The position numbers were made by a program, and so were the translations under genes. This document shows, piece after piece, positions 23,933 to 31,763 of a stretch of 64,000 nt of DNA. Source of the DNA: RGIG9041 sp045593905 (GTDB taxonomy: Bacteria; Bacillota; Clostridia; Oscillospirales; QAKW01); NCBI GenBank assembly GCA_045593905.1, contig JAZNXL010000069.1:1-64000 (forward strand), read 5' to 3'. The notes beneath the pieces are model-generated. The model was not told the DNA's origin, did not search any database, and worked only from the letters and a program-made list of their open reading frames with translations. The first letter of the stretch is position 1, and each line of letters starts with the position of its first letter.

Positions 23933-24728
23933 TGTTTACCTTTTTAACCTCGCCGTTTAGTGTTTTGCCCAAAAACAGACCCGCGTAGTTTTCAAAGCTC
24001 TCGGTAGAGTCACTTACAAAAAAGCGGTGGCTGCCGCCGTCGGTATTGAGCATATTTTCGCGCTCAAGCAGGCTCTTTATTGTTTTTGCCGCCTCTTTGC
24101 CCGAGCTTATGAGCGTTACCTTTTCGCCCAAAAACTCGCCTATTGCACCTGCAATTAACGGGTAGTGGGTGCAGCCGAGTATTACGGTATCGGCGCCAAA
24201 ATCTTTTACCGCCGAAAGATAAAGCTTTACAGCGCCGCGTGTAAGCTCGTCGTTTTTGCTTGTGTGTCCGTTTTCAACAAGCGGCACAAAAAGCGGACAG
24301 GCAATGCTTAACGTTTCAATAGTTTGGTCAATGCTTTTTATAGCATCGCCATAAGCGTTTGATTTTATTGTAGCCGCCGTGCCGAGTATTGCAATTTTTT
24401 TGTTTTTGGTAGCGTAAGTGGCGGCGTTTACCGCGCTTTCAATAACGCCAACCACACTGAACGGGTAGTTGTTTTTAAGGGCGGGCAGTGCGACCGCCGA
24501 AACGGTACCGCACGCAACAAGCGCAATTTTAACGTTATGCGTTGCCAAAAAGTTAAGGTCTTGCGCCGCGTAGTCGGTTATTGTTTTAAAACTGCGTGTG
24601 CCGTAGGGTACGCGCGAGGTATCGCCAAAATAAACAATATCCTCGTTTGGCAAAAGCCCAAGCAGTTCTTTTACTGCAGTAAGCCCACCAAGACCGCTGT
24701 CAAAAACACCTATAGCGTTTTTATTCAT
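23919..24728 (-). CDS. murI: Glutamate racemase
   Basis: A 269-aa cofactor-independent enzyme that converts L- to D-glutamate for peptidoglycan. Motifs are GVFDSGLGGLTAVKEL, YFGDTSRVPYGTRS, the first catalytic Cys in LVACGTVSA, and the second in VILGCTHYPLI. It overlaps the ddl stop by 4 bp (ATGA), so the two peptidoglycan precursor genes are coupled. Confidence 0.97.
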   Translation of the reverse strand: MNKNAIGVFDSGLGGLTAVKELLGLLPNEDIVYFGDTSRVPYGTRSFKTITDYAAQDLNFLATHNVKIALVACGTVSAVALPALKNNYPFSVVGVIESAVNAATYATKNKKIAILGTAATIKSNAYGDAIKSIDQTIETLSIACPLFVPLVENGHTSKNDELTRGAVKLYLSAVKDFGADTVILGCTHYPLIAGAIGEFLGEKVTLISSGKEAAKTIKSLLERENMLNTDGGSHRFFVSDSTESFENYAGLFLGKTLNGEVKKVNIENY

Positions 24729-25783
24729 ATTCTATCCTCCGCCATGGCAAGTTCAATAAGCCTGTCGGCAAGGGTATAGCCCTCAAGACCGCCGTACGCC
24801 ATCATTTTGGGGTACATACTAATATCGGTAAAACCTGGGATAGTGTTAAGCTCGTTAAGTATAATCTGCTCGTCGTCGGTTACAAAAAAGTCAACGCGCG
24901 ACATACCCTGACACTCCATTGCGCGATAAACCTGTTTTGCGGCTTGTACCACACGCTTTTGACAGTCCTCGCTTATTTTTGCAGGGATAAACAAAAGCGA
25001 CTCGGGGTTATTGTATTTTGCGTCAAAGCTGTAAAAATCGTCAGCCGATGCAATCTGACCGCAAACAGGACAGTAAAGCTCGCTGTTGCCAAGCACTGCC
25101 GCCTCAACCTCATAGCCTACAACGCACTCCTCAACCAAAATTTTAAAGTCGTGCTTTGCCGCCTCTAAAAGTCCGCTAACGAGCGACTCTCTATTACTGC
25201 ACTTTGTAACGCCAACACTTGAGCCGGCACTTGACGGCTTTACAAACACAGGGTAGTCAAAGCGTTTTTCAACAAGCTCAACTGCGGGCGCGGTGTCTTT
25301 TAAAATATCGTAATTATAGAAAAACTCAAAGTCGGCGGTTTTAATGCCTGCACGCTCGCAAATTATTTTGGTAATAACCTTATCCATACTGCAAGCGCCG
25401 CTTGTCATTGTGGTGGTAACCTGCGGTATGCCTGCAAGCTTAAGCAGGGCCGCGATTGCGCCGTCCTCACCATTTTTGCCGTGAAGAATAGGAAACGCCA
25501 CGTCAACATAAATGCTCTTACCGTTTTCAAGCAGTATGCCGTGGGTTTTTGTATCGGGCGAGATTATGGCAGGGATACTTCCCTCTTGCCAGTCGTCGTT
25601 TGCAATAGCTTTTGTGTCGGCATCAGTTAAAAACCACTCGCCGTTTTGGGTTATTGCAACCTTTACAACGTTGTATTTTTGTGTATCTAAAATATTTATA
25701 ACATTGGCTGCCGATTTGCACGAAATTTTATGTTCACTTGATGCGCCGCCAAAAAGCACAGCGACTGTAAGTTTTTTCGACAT
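24725..25783 (-). CDS. ddl: D-alanine--D-alanine ligase
   Basis: A 352-aa ATP-grasp enzyme that makes the D-Ala-D-Ala dipeptide of peptidoglycan. Visible motifs are VLFGGASSEHKISCKSA at the N-terminus, LHGKNGEDGAIAALL, the ATP-grasp loop PVFVKPSSAGSSVGVTK, CQGMSRVDFFV and LNELNTIPGFTDISMYP with metal-binding residues. I start at 25783 because AGGAG lies 8 nt upstream; a frame opening at 25807 would place that site inside the coding region. The Tyr/Phe selectivity position was not resolved, so a D-Ala-D-Lac variant cannot be formally excluded. Confidence 0.96.
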   Translation of the reverse strand: MSKKLTVAVLFGGASSEHKISCKSAANVINILDTQKYNVVKVAITQNGEWFLTDADTKAIANDDWQEGSIPAIISPDTKTHGILLENGKSIYVDVAFPILHGKNGEDGAIAALLKLAGIPQVTTTMTSGACSMDKVITKIICERAGIKTADFEFFYNYDILKDTAPAVELVEKRFDYPVFVKPSSAGSSVGVTKCSNRESLVSGLLEAAKHDFKILVEECVVGYEVEAAVLGNSELYCPVCGQIASADDFYSFDAKYNNPESLLFIPAKISEDCQKRVVQAAKQVYRAMECQGMSRVDFFVTDDEQIILNELNTIPGFTDISMYPKMMAYGGLEGYTLADRLIELAMAEDRI

Positions 25784-25827
25784 ACTACCACTCCTAATTA
25801 TAATCATTATATTACATTATAATATCA

Positions 25828-27018
25828 TTATTTATTTGATATGTAAAGACCAATTTTATTATTAAGGCGGATAAATATAAACAGCGACGGCACAAGCATT
25901 AAAAGATTTATGCCATCAGCTATGCCCCACAAAACACCGCCCGGCAAAAGCGCGCCGAAAAACACCGCCGCTGTGTACAGGCTGTCGTAGATTTTGGGTG
26001 AAAGCCTTGTAAATTCAAGCGCGCGCACCGCGATATAGTACCAGCCTATTATTGTAGCGAACGAAAACATACTCATACACACCGCAACAATGGTATTTGA
26101 GAATGGCACCGAGTAAAACGCGGCTGATACAATCGACTTTGCATCGCTGCCGCCGCCCATAACAAACACAACACCCGAGAGCGCACACATTATAACGGTA
26201 TCCCACAAAACTGTGGTCATAGCACCAAGCGCGCTCATTACAATGTTTTTGTCACCGCTTTCGGCGGCAAGTATACCGCCGCTGCCAAGACCGCTCTCGT
26301 TTGAGTAAAGTCCGCGGGTAATACCGCTTTTTATTGCCGCACCCAAGCCGCCGCCTACCGCCGCGCCCCAGCTAAACGCCGAGCGCAGTATCGTTTTTAT
26401 ACCGCTCACAAAAAGCACGGGGTTTAAAAATATTTGCGCAAGGCACAATAATATAAACGCGCCCGACATTACAGGCACAAGGTATGAGCATACCTTTGAA
26501 ATACCGCTTACACCAAAAGAAACGGTAATAATAACCAAAAGCGCAAGGCAAAGCGAGGTCAGCTGTCGCGGTGCGCTCACTACATCGGCAAGCGCATACG
26601 ACGGCACTGCCGCGCCCATAAAAAGACCTGCCATAATACAAAGGTACGACCAGATTTTTGATAGCTTTTTATACCCAAAGCGGTTTAAAAGCACCATCGG
26701 TCCGCCAACGCCGTTTTGCCTGTATTTTAAAGACAGATAGCCCTCGGCGTACTTGGTCGGCATTGCAAGTATACCCGAAAGCCACATCCAGAATACTGCA
26801 CCCGCGCCGCCTGTCGATATTGCAACCGCAACTCCTGTTATGTTACCGGGGCCTATTGTTGTGCCGAGCGCCGATGCAAACGCGGCATAGGTGCCCCCGT
26901 TTTTAGAGGGGCTGAAGGTATATTTTATTCCCTTTAGCGCGTGGCGCTGAACAAATTTTGTTTTAAAGCAAAAAAACAAATGACACGCAAGCAGTATATA
27001 AACCAAAACCATCACCAA
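25828..27018 (-). CDS. Alanine/glycine:cation symporter family protein (AGCS)
   Basis: A ~396-aa sodium-coupled amino acid symporter. Family-specific blocks are ALGTTIGPGNITGVAVAI, GAVFWMWLSGILAMPTKYAE, GITRGLYSNESGLGSGGI and the C-terminal GWYYIAVRALEF. The usual polar N-terminus before the first span is very short here. Start choice is unclear: TTG (27018), GTG (27015) and ATG (27012) are adjacent, and none has a recognisable ribosome binding site. The gene is divergent from tadA across about 45 bp. It may share transcription with ddl, which starts 45 bp after its stop. Confidence 0.85.
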   Translation of the reverse strand: MVMVLVYILLACHLFFCFKTKFVQRHALKGIKYTFSPSKNGGTYAAFASALGTTIGPGNITGVAVAISTGGAGAVFWMWLSGILAMPTKYAEGYLSLKYRQNGVGGPMVLLNRFGYKKLSKIWSYLCIMAGLFMGAAVPSYALADVVSAPRQLTSLCLALLVIITVSFGVSGISKVCSYLVPVMSGAFILLCLAQIFLNPVLFVSGIKTILRSAFSWGAAVGGGLGAAIKSGITRGLYSNESGLGSGGILAAESGDKNIVMSALGAMTTVLWDTVIMCALSGVVFVMGGGSDAKSIVSAAFYSVPFSNTIVAVCMSMFSFATIIGWYYIAVRALEFTRLSPKIYDSLYTAAVFFGALLPGGVLWGIADGINLLMLVPSLFIFIRLNNKIGLYISNK

Positions 27019-27028
27019 TAATAATATA

Positions 27029-27057
27029 TTGACTGAAAAGGTAAATTAGCATATAAT
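27029..27057 (+). promoter_or_regulatory. tadA promoter, giving a near-leaderless transcript
   Basis: TTGACT (27029-27034), 17-bp spacer, TATAAT (27052-27057). The expected start (27063-27065) coincides with the tadA ATG at 27065. Confidence 0.7.
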
Positions 27058-27064
27058 AATTGTT

Positions 27065-27541
27065 ATGAACGATGTTTATTTTATGAAAAAAGCACTCGCG
27101 CAGGCAAGGGTGGCAAAAAGTCACGACGAGGTGCCTGTCGGCGCGGTAATAGTAAAAGACGGCAAGGTTATTGCGCGCGGATATAATAAGCGCGAAAAAT
27201 CGCAGTCGGCAACCGCCCACGCCGAGCATATCGCGATTGAAAAGGCGTGCAAAAAGCTAAAAAGCTGGCGGCTTTCGGGCTGCACGCTGTATGTAACGCT
27301 CGAGCCGTGTATTATGTGCGCGGGCGCTATTGTAAACTCGCGTGTTGACCGCGTTGTAATTGGCACACACGATAAAAAAGCAGGTGCTATGGGCTCGGTT
27401 ACTAATGTAAACGAGTTGCCGCTTAACCACAAGCCTGTTGTTGAGTTCGGGGTGCTAAAAGACGAGTGCGCAAATATTTTAAAAGAGTTTTTTAAAGACT
27501 TGCGCCAAAAGCCCGCTTTTAACAAAAATTTAAAAGTTTGA
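27065..27541 (+). CDS. tadA: tRNA-specific adenosine deaminase
   Basis: A 158-aa zinc enzyme that converts A34 to inosine in tRNA-Arg(ACG). Zinc-site motifs are TAHAEHIAIEKACK (HAE) and TLEPCIMCAGAIVNSRV (PCxxC). The opening YFMKKALAQARVAKSHDEVPVGAVIV matches TadA, which supports the ATG at 27065. No ribosome binding site precedes it, and the promoter is so close that the mRNA should have almost no 5' leader. The C-terminal tail is slightly extended and basic. A hairpin terminator lies about 90 bp downstream. Confidence 0.95.
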   Translation: MNDVYFMKKALAQARVAKSHDEVPVGAVIVKDGKVIARGYNKREKSQSATAHAEHIAIEKACKKLKSWRLSGCTLYVTLEPCIMCAGAIVNSRVDRVVIGTHDKKAGAMGSVTNVNELPLNHKPVVEFGVLKDECANILKEFFKDLRQKPAFNKNLKV

Positions 27542-27629
27542 TAACAAAATTTACAGTTCCGTTTGGTATACTTTATACAGGATAAGGTTAAACTTATCTT
27601 AATCCCCCTCCTATTTTAATGCAAAACAA

Positions 27630-27669
27630 GTAAAACGGCACTGCAGGTTTGTGGTGTCGTTTTACTTTT
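27630..27669 (+). terminator. Terminator after tadA
   Basis: GTAAAACGGCAC (27630-27641) pairs with GTGTCGTTTTAC (27654-27665), including one G-U pair, followed by TTTTA. The 88 bp between the tadA stop and this hairpin show no SRP RNA or other recognisable RNA. Confidence 0.6.
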
Positions 27670-27670
27670 A

Positions 27671-27775
27671 TACACTTCGTGTAATGAATTGCACCTTGCA
27701 ATTCAATTCATTGAGCGAAAAGCGAAAATTCATGGCGACAGCCAATTCATTGAGCGCTAAGCGAAAATTCATTTT
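27671..27775. repeat. Micro-palindrome array D2
   Basis: Units ACAC-ttc-GTGT, TTGC-acctt-GCAA, GAGCG-aaaa-GCG, TGGC-gaca-GCCA and GAGCG-ctaa-GCG are joined by AATGAAT/ATTCAT linkers. It lies just upstream of the four-helix-bundle gene; D3 lies just downstream. Confidence 0.7.
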
Positions 27776-27799
27776 ATTATAGTTTAAAGGTTTAACAAA

Positions 27800-28159
27800 A
27801 TGAAAGAAAACAAACTTATAGATTTATCAAAGCAGTTTGCTATTGACGTTATAACCCTTTGCAACAAAACAAAAGAGGCTAAAAAAGGCAGTGTTCTCAT
27901 AAACCAGTTACTGCGATGCGGTACAAGTGTTGGTGCAAATATACATGAAGCCAACTATGCATCAAGCAAATCTGACTTTATAAACAAACTGCAAATCGCA
28001 TTAAAAGAGTGCTACGAAACTGATTATTGGTTGGAAATTTTTAACGAAACAAAAATTATTTCCGAGCAGGAATTTACATCCCTATATAACAACTGTAGCA
28101 GAATAAGAAAAATACTTATCGCATCAATAACGACTGCGAAAAATAATAATTCACAATGA
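27800..28159 (+). CDS. Four-helix-bundle protein (S23/IVS-protein family)
   Basis: A 119-aa helical protein of the family known from 23S rRNA intervening sequences and, as Avd, from diversity-generating retroelements. Diagnostic text is the opening LIDLSKQFAIDVITLCN, then LLRCGTSVGANIHEANYASSKSDFINKLQIALKE and ETDYWLEIF (each quoted from consecutive segments). The molecular role is unknown; relatives bind nucleic acid. It stands alone, with AAAGG upstream of the ATG, and is bracketed by micro-palindrome arrays D2 and D3, so gene plus arrays look like a unit. Codon and base use are more AT-rich than the neighbours, which suggests acquisition. Confidence 0.85.
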   Translation: MKENKLIDLSKQFAIDVITLCNKTKEAKKGSVLINQLLRCGTSVGANIHEANYASSKSDFINKLQIALKECYETDYWLEIFNETKIISEQEFTSLYNNCSRIRKILIASITTAKNNNSQ

Positions 28160-28242
28160 ATTGCACCTTGCGGTGCATGAATTGTACCTTGCGACACAAT
28201 GAATTGCACCTTGCGGCGCATGAATTGTGCTTCGCACATTAT
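28154..28242. repeat. Micro-palindrome array D3
   Basis: Four units (GCACC-ttgc-GGTGC, TGTacc-ttgcg-ACA, TGCacc-ttgcg-GCGCA, TGTGC-ttc-GCACA) are separated by the constant linker ATGAAT. It starts at the stop codon of the four-helix-bundle gene and ends about 12 bp before the AAGGAG of the next gene. Confidence 0.75.
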
Positions 28243-28261
28243 ACTTTAAGGAGAATTATAT

Positions 28262-28612
28262 ATGGCATTTATTGACGACGTAATTGACAATGTTCAAAAG
28301 GCAGGTAAAATTGTTGCCGACAAAGCAACCGACGTTAAAGACTTTACCGTGCTTGAGTATAAGGTGCTCTCGCTTAAGAGCACAATCAACGACAAGTATA
28401 AAGAGCTTGGAAAACACGTTTACACAAAAAGCCAGTCGGGCGGCGAGCCTACAGGCAAAACGGCCGAGCTTTTAAACGAGCTTTCAACCCTTAACGGCGA
28501 GCTAAACGAGCTTTTAGAACAAGTAAAAAAATATAAAAAAACCTGTTCTGCTTGCGGCGCGCACGCTTCGGGCTCGGCGGCGTTTTGTAAAAAATGCGGA
28601 ACAAAGTTGTAA
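28262..28612 (+). CDS. Small zinc-ribbon protein
   Basis: A 116-aa protein. Residues 1-95 are charged and helical, probably coiled coil in part (LLNELSTLNGELNELLEQV). The C-terminus is a zinc ribbon with two CxxC pairs, CSACGAHASGSAAFCKKCG. No function is assigned. It has an AAGGAG 9 nt upstream and ends 11 bp before the flippase start, so it is probably co-transcribed with the flippase and mazG. Confidence 0.8.
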   Translation: MAFIDDVIDNVQKAGKIVADKATDVKDFTVLEYKVLSLKSTINDKYKELGKHVYTKSQSGGEPTGKTAELLNELSTLNGELNELLEQVKKYKKTCSACGAHASGSAAFCKKCGTKL

Positions 28613-28623
28613 AAGGAAATATT

Positions 28624-30234
28624 ATGTCACAAAAAGCAAAAAAGAATTTTTTAGGCGGTGCGGCTATTCTTACAGTCGCACTCGCGCTTGTTAAGGTTAT
28701 AGGGTTTATTTATAAAATCCCGCTCACATCAATTCTTGAGGGCGACGGCTTTGGCTACTATAACGACGCCTATCAGGTGTATTCGCTTTTGTTTGTAATT
28801 TCAACAGGCGGTATCCCCGTTGCTATCGCAAAAATGATAAGTGAGTCAAACGCGGTAGGCAGAATAAACGAGCCTAAAAAGATTTTGTCGATTGCGCTCA
28901 AGGCGTTTTCGGTAATAGGTATTTTTGGCACACTTGTTTTAATACTCGGCGCTAAATGGTTTGCCGAGGCGGTTGTTAAAACTCCGCAGTCGGCAATATC
29001 AATTATCGCGGTAGCACCCGCTATATTTTTTGTATCTCTCGGCGCCGCCTTTAAAGGTTATTTTCAGGGCTACAAAAATATGGCGCCAACCGCGGTGTTC
29101 CAAATTATTGAGGCACTTACAAAGCTGCTCGGCTTTGTGGTTGTGTTTGTACTTATGGCTGTGGGCTACTCGGACAGGCCCGACGTACTCGCCTGCGGTG
29201 CTATACTCGGTGTAACGCTCGGCTCGTTTACATCAACGGTGTATATGTTTATCCGCTTTTATTTTGGCAAAGAAGAAATTGACGTAACGGTTGAAAACCC
29301 TATCGAAAACCGCTCTAACGGCGTGCTTTTTCGAGCGATGGTTAAAATTGCGGTGCCTGTTACAATAAGCGCGTCGGTTATGAGCATAACCTCGCTGCTT
29401 GATATGATTTTTGTTAAAAACTCGCTTATTGCATCGGGGCTTTCAGCCGCTAATGCCAACTTTGTTTACGGCTCATACTCCGGCTGCTGTTACTCGCTTT
29501 TTAACCTGCCGCCTACCATTACACAAACAATCGGTATTTCGGTACTCCCCTTTATTTCGGCGCTCTTTTCACAAGGCAAAATTAAAGAGTCACACAAAAA
29601 TATGGACTCGTCAATGCGTATGGTGTCAATAATCGCGGCGCCCTGTGCTATAGGGCTTTCGTTTTTTGCAAAACCCATTTTATCGCTTGTTTATTCGGGT
29701 ATTCCAAAAGAGGTAGCAGTTGCCGCGCCCGCGTTTACAATACTCGCGCTGGGTATTTACCTTGTTGCAGTTGTTTACCCAACCAACCTGTTTTTACAGG
29801 CGTGCGGCAAAGCGTCAATACCTATGATTTCAATGTTTGTTGGCGCGGTGCTTAAAATTATTATTAATGTTGTACTCGTTTCAAACCCAAGCATAAGAAT
29901 TAACGGCGCACCCTACGGCACACTCGCCTGCTACGGTTCTATACTTATAATCAACCTTATAATGCTATATAAGCACCAAAAATACAGGCCCCAGCTTTTA
30001 AGCGTGTTTGTAAAACCGCTTACCGCCGCAGTTATTTCGGTAGGCGCTGCAAGGCTTGTTTACAACCTGCTCGGCGGCGGAAAGCTGTTAACACTTGCCG
30101 CAATCGGTGTTGCAGGCGTTATTTACTTTGTGCTTATACTACTGTTTAAAACACTTAACACCTTTGACGTTTTACTGCTGCCAAAGGGCGAAAAAATTGC
30201 AAACCTGTTAACAAGAAAAGGACTTATAAAATGA
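28624..30234 (+). CDS. MATE-like polysaccharide/lipid flippase (SpoVB/YabM type)
   Basis: A 536-aa membrane protein with about 14 spans, of the MVF/polysaccharide-export branch that flips lipid-linked oligosaccharides. Typical blocks are FLGGAAILTVALALVKVIGFIY near the N-terminus (quoted within 20 residues: GGAAILTVALALVKVIGF), YQVYSLLFVISTGGIPVAIAKM split across the next helix, and YPTNLFLQACGKASIPM. The ATG at 28624 lies 5 nt after AAAAGGAAA. Gene order flippase-mazG-(HU)-rqcP matches Bacillus yabM-yabN-yabO, so this is the YabM/SpoVB-type position. Its lipid substrate is unknown. Confidence 0.88.
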   Translation: MSQKAKKNFLGGAAILTVALALVKVIGFIYKIPLTSILEGDGFGYYNDAYQVYSLLFVISTGGIPVAIAKMISESNAVGRINEPKKILSIALKAFSVIGIFGTLVLILGAKWFAEAVVKTPQSAISIIAVAPAIFFVSLGAAFKGYFQGYKNMAPTAVFQIIEALTKLLGFVVVFVLMAVGYSDRPDVLACGAILGVTLGSFTSTVYMFIRFYFGKEEIDVTVENPIENRSNGVLFRAMVKIAVPVTISASVMSITSLLDMIFVKNSLIASGLSAANANFVYGSYSGCCYSLFNLPPTITQTIGISVLPFISALFSQGKIKESHKNMDSSMRMVSIIAAPCAIGLSFFAKPILSLVYSGIPKEVAVAAPAFTILALGIYLVAVVYPTNLFLQACGKASIPMISMFVGAVLKIIINVVLVSNPSIRINGAPYGTLACYGSILIINLIMLYKHQKYRPQLLSVFVKPLTAAVISVGAARLVYNLLGGGKLLTLAAIGVAGVIYFVLILLFKTLNTFDVLLLPKGEKIANLLTRKGLIK

Positions 30235-30914
30235 GCAAAACCGAACTTTTAAATAAATCAAGCTATAATTTTGACGACCTTATAGAAATTACCGAAATTT
30301 TGCGTGCTCCCGGTGGCTGCCCGTGGGATATGGAGCAAACCCACCAGTCTATTCGCAAAGGCCTTATTGAAGAAACCTACGAGGTTATTGAAGGCATTGA
30401 CAAAAACGATATGGATATTTTAAAAGAGGAGCTTGGCGACCTTATTTTACAGGTGGTGTTCCACGCAAGCATTGCAAACTCTAATGGCAAGTTTAACATA
30501 AACGATGTTTGCGACGGCGTTTGCAAAAAGCTTATTTACAGGCACCCGCACGTCTTCTCTACCACAGTTGCAAACACCTCTGAAGAGGTGCTTAAAAACT
30601 GGGAAGCTTTAAAGCAAAAAGAAAAAGGTCAAAAGAGCAAAAAAGAGGTTATGGAGTCGGTATCGAAGGCTTTACCATCGCTTATGCGCGCGCAAAAGCT
30701 TATTAAAAAATCGGGCGAGAGCGTTGACAACACAAAAGCAACCGTTAACATTGAAAGGTACTTAAACGATTTTAAAGAGTCGGGCGACTCTTCATATATT
30801 ACCAAAATTGTTTTTGAGTGTTCACGGCTCGCGAACAGCTATAATATTGACCTTGAACAGCAATTATTTGTGCAAAATGACGAATTTTGCGAACAAAGTT
30901 TAAATAAAAGATAG
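30231..30914 (+). CDS. mazG: Nucleoside triphosphate pyrophosphohydrolase MazG
   Basis: A 227-aa house-cleaning enzyme that hydrolyses (d)NTPs to monophosphate and pyrophosphate. Motifs are LRAPGGCPWDMEQTHQSI, EETYEVIEGI and ELGDLILQVVFHA (the EExxE...ExxD metal site), then YRHPHVF and NWEALKQKEK. The usual second MazG half is reduced after about residue 150, so the protein is shorter than the ~260-residue E. coli form. It overlaps the flippase stop by 4 bp (ATGA). Confidence 0.94.
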   Translation: MSKTELLNKSSYNFDDLIEITEILRAPGGCPWDMEQTHQSIRKGLIEETYEVIEGIDKNDMDILKEELGDLILQVVFHASIANSNGKFNINDVCDGVCKKLIYRHPHVFSTTVANTSEEVLKNWEALKQKEKGQKSKKEVMESVSKALPSLMRAQKLIKKSGESVDNTKATVNIERYLNDFKESGDSSYITKIVFECSRLANSYNIDLEQQLFVQNDEFCEQSLNKR

Positions 30915-30942
30915 ATTTTGTTAGTTTTTTTACTAAAAACTA

Positions 30943-30971
30943 TTGCAAAATGGTTTTTTATTTGCGATAAT
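30943..30971 (+). promoter_or_regulatory. hup promoter
   Basis: TTGCAA (30943-30948), 17-bp spacer, GATAAT (30966-30971), about 55 bp before the ATG. The leader contains AAATGTTCCTTTGTAGGAA, a possible small hairpin (TTCC/GGAA). Confidence 0.55.
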
Positions 30972-31025
30972 ATAATCATACAAATGTTCCTTTGTAGGAA
31001 AAACAAAAATTGGAGGAAAAATTAA

Positions 31026-31298
31026 ATGAACAAAGCAGAACTTATTGCAGCAGTTGCAGCATCAGCAGAGGTTTCACAAAAAGAAGCAGCCAAAGTTGTT
31101 GGCGCAGTTATGGACGAAATCAAAGAAGCTCTTAAAAAAGGCGACAAAGTTCAACTCGTTGGCTTCGGTTCTTTCGAAGTTAAAAACAAACCCGAAAGAA
31201 AAGGTAAAAACCCCAGAACCGGCGAAGAAATCACAATCAAAGCTTCAAAAGCTCCTGTATTCAAAGCTGGTAAAGCATTTAAAGAATACATCGGTTAA
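31026..31298 (+). CDS. hup: HU-family DNA-binding protein
   Basis: A 90-aa histone-like protein that bends and compacts DNA as a dimer. Canonical blocks: MNKAELIAAVA, GDKVQLVGFGSFEV, the DNA-contacting arm RKGKNPRTGEEITI with Pro at the tip, and FKAGKAFKEYI. A strong GGAGG lies 8 nt before the ATG. It sits between mazG and rqcP with its own promoter and a terminator directly after. HU is often found here in Clostridia. Confidence 0.97.
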   Translation: MNKAELIAAVAASAEVSQKEAAKVVGAVMDEIKEALKKGDKVQLVGFGSFEVKNKPERKGKNPRTGEEITIKASKAPVFKAGKAFKEYIG

Positions 31299-31307
31299 TA
31301 AAACAAA

Positions 31308-31341
31308 AACACTGCAGGTTTTAAAACCTGCAGTATTTTTT
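31308..31341 (+). terminator. hup terminator, 12 bp before rqcP
   Basis: Perfect inverted repeat ACTGCAGGTTTT / AAAACCTGCAGT, then ATTTTTTAT. The rqcP ribosome binding site AGGTGA begins right after the T-run, so rqcP expression from the hup promoter depends on read-through. Confidence 0.88.
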
Positions 31342-31353
31342 ATAGGTGAATAT

Positions 31354-31596
31354 ATGAGAATTGATAAATACTTAAAAGTATCACGACTTATAAAAAGGCG
31401 CACCGTTGCGCAGGAGGCTTGCGACGGCGGCAGAGTAAGTGTTGGCGGCAAGGTTGTAAAGCCTTCGTACGACGTTAAAGAGGGCGATATTATTGAGCTT
31501 TCTTTCGGCGCTAAAAAAACAAAGGTAAAGGTTACAAAGGTATGCGACTTTATTAAGGCTAACGAAGCCGATACCATGTACGAACTGCTAAATTAG
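31354..31596 (+). CDS. rqcP: S4-domain RNA-binding protein RqcP (YabO/Hsp15 family)
   Basis: An 80-aa S4-fold protein. MRIDKYLKVSRLIKRRTVAQE and GRVSVGGKVVKPSYDVKEGD are typical of the RqcP/Hsp15 family, which helps RqcH add alanine tails to stalled nascent chains on 50S subunits in Firmicutes. The start has AGGTGA 6 nt upstream. It follows HU after a terminator. The sporulation genes yabP and yabQ that follow it in Bacillus and spore-forming Clostridia are absent; repeat A copy 3 begins at its stop codon. Confidence 0.92.
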   Translation: MRIDKYLKVSRLIKRRTVAQEACDGGRVSVGGKVVKPSYDVKEGDIIELSFGAKKTKVKVTKVCDFIKANEADTMYELLN

Positions 31597-31733
31597 TAAG
31601 TAATAAGTAAAAAGTAATAGTGAAAAAGTAACGTGGGAACGCAACTTTGGTTGCGTTCCTTTTAATTAAAAAAACTCGGCTTTTAGCCGAGTTTTCTCCT
31701 TACCTATTCACTATTACCTATTACCTATTACTT
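31595..31733 (+). repeat. Two-hairpin repeat A, copy 3
   Basis: Arms AAAAGTAATAGTGAAAAAGTA and TTACCTATTCACTATTACC; hairpin 1 is GGAACGCAAC/GTTGCGTTCC, a compensatory A-T to G-C change relative to copies 2 and 5; hairpin 2 is ACTCGGC-ttttа-like loop-GCCGAGT. It lies between convergent rqcP and the glycosidase gene and overlaps the rqcP stop. Confidence 0.88.
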
Positions 31734-31763
31734 TAAAAAAGCACCCTTTCGGGTGCTTTTTTT
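31734..31763 (-). terminator. Terminator T, copy 3
   Basis: AAAAAAGCACCC-TTTC-GGGTGCTTTTTT, serving the convergent minus-strand gene whose stop codon it touches. Confidence 0.82.

Noticed and set aside
27542..27630. SRP RNA (ffs), often next to tadA in Firmicutes
   Set aside because: The conserved GGAAGGGAGCAGC-like apical sequence is not present; only a terminator hairpin is visible.
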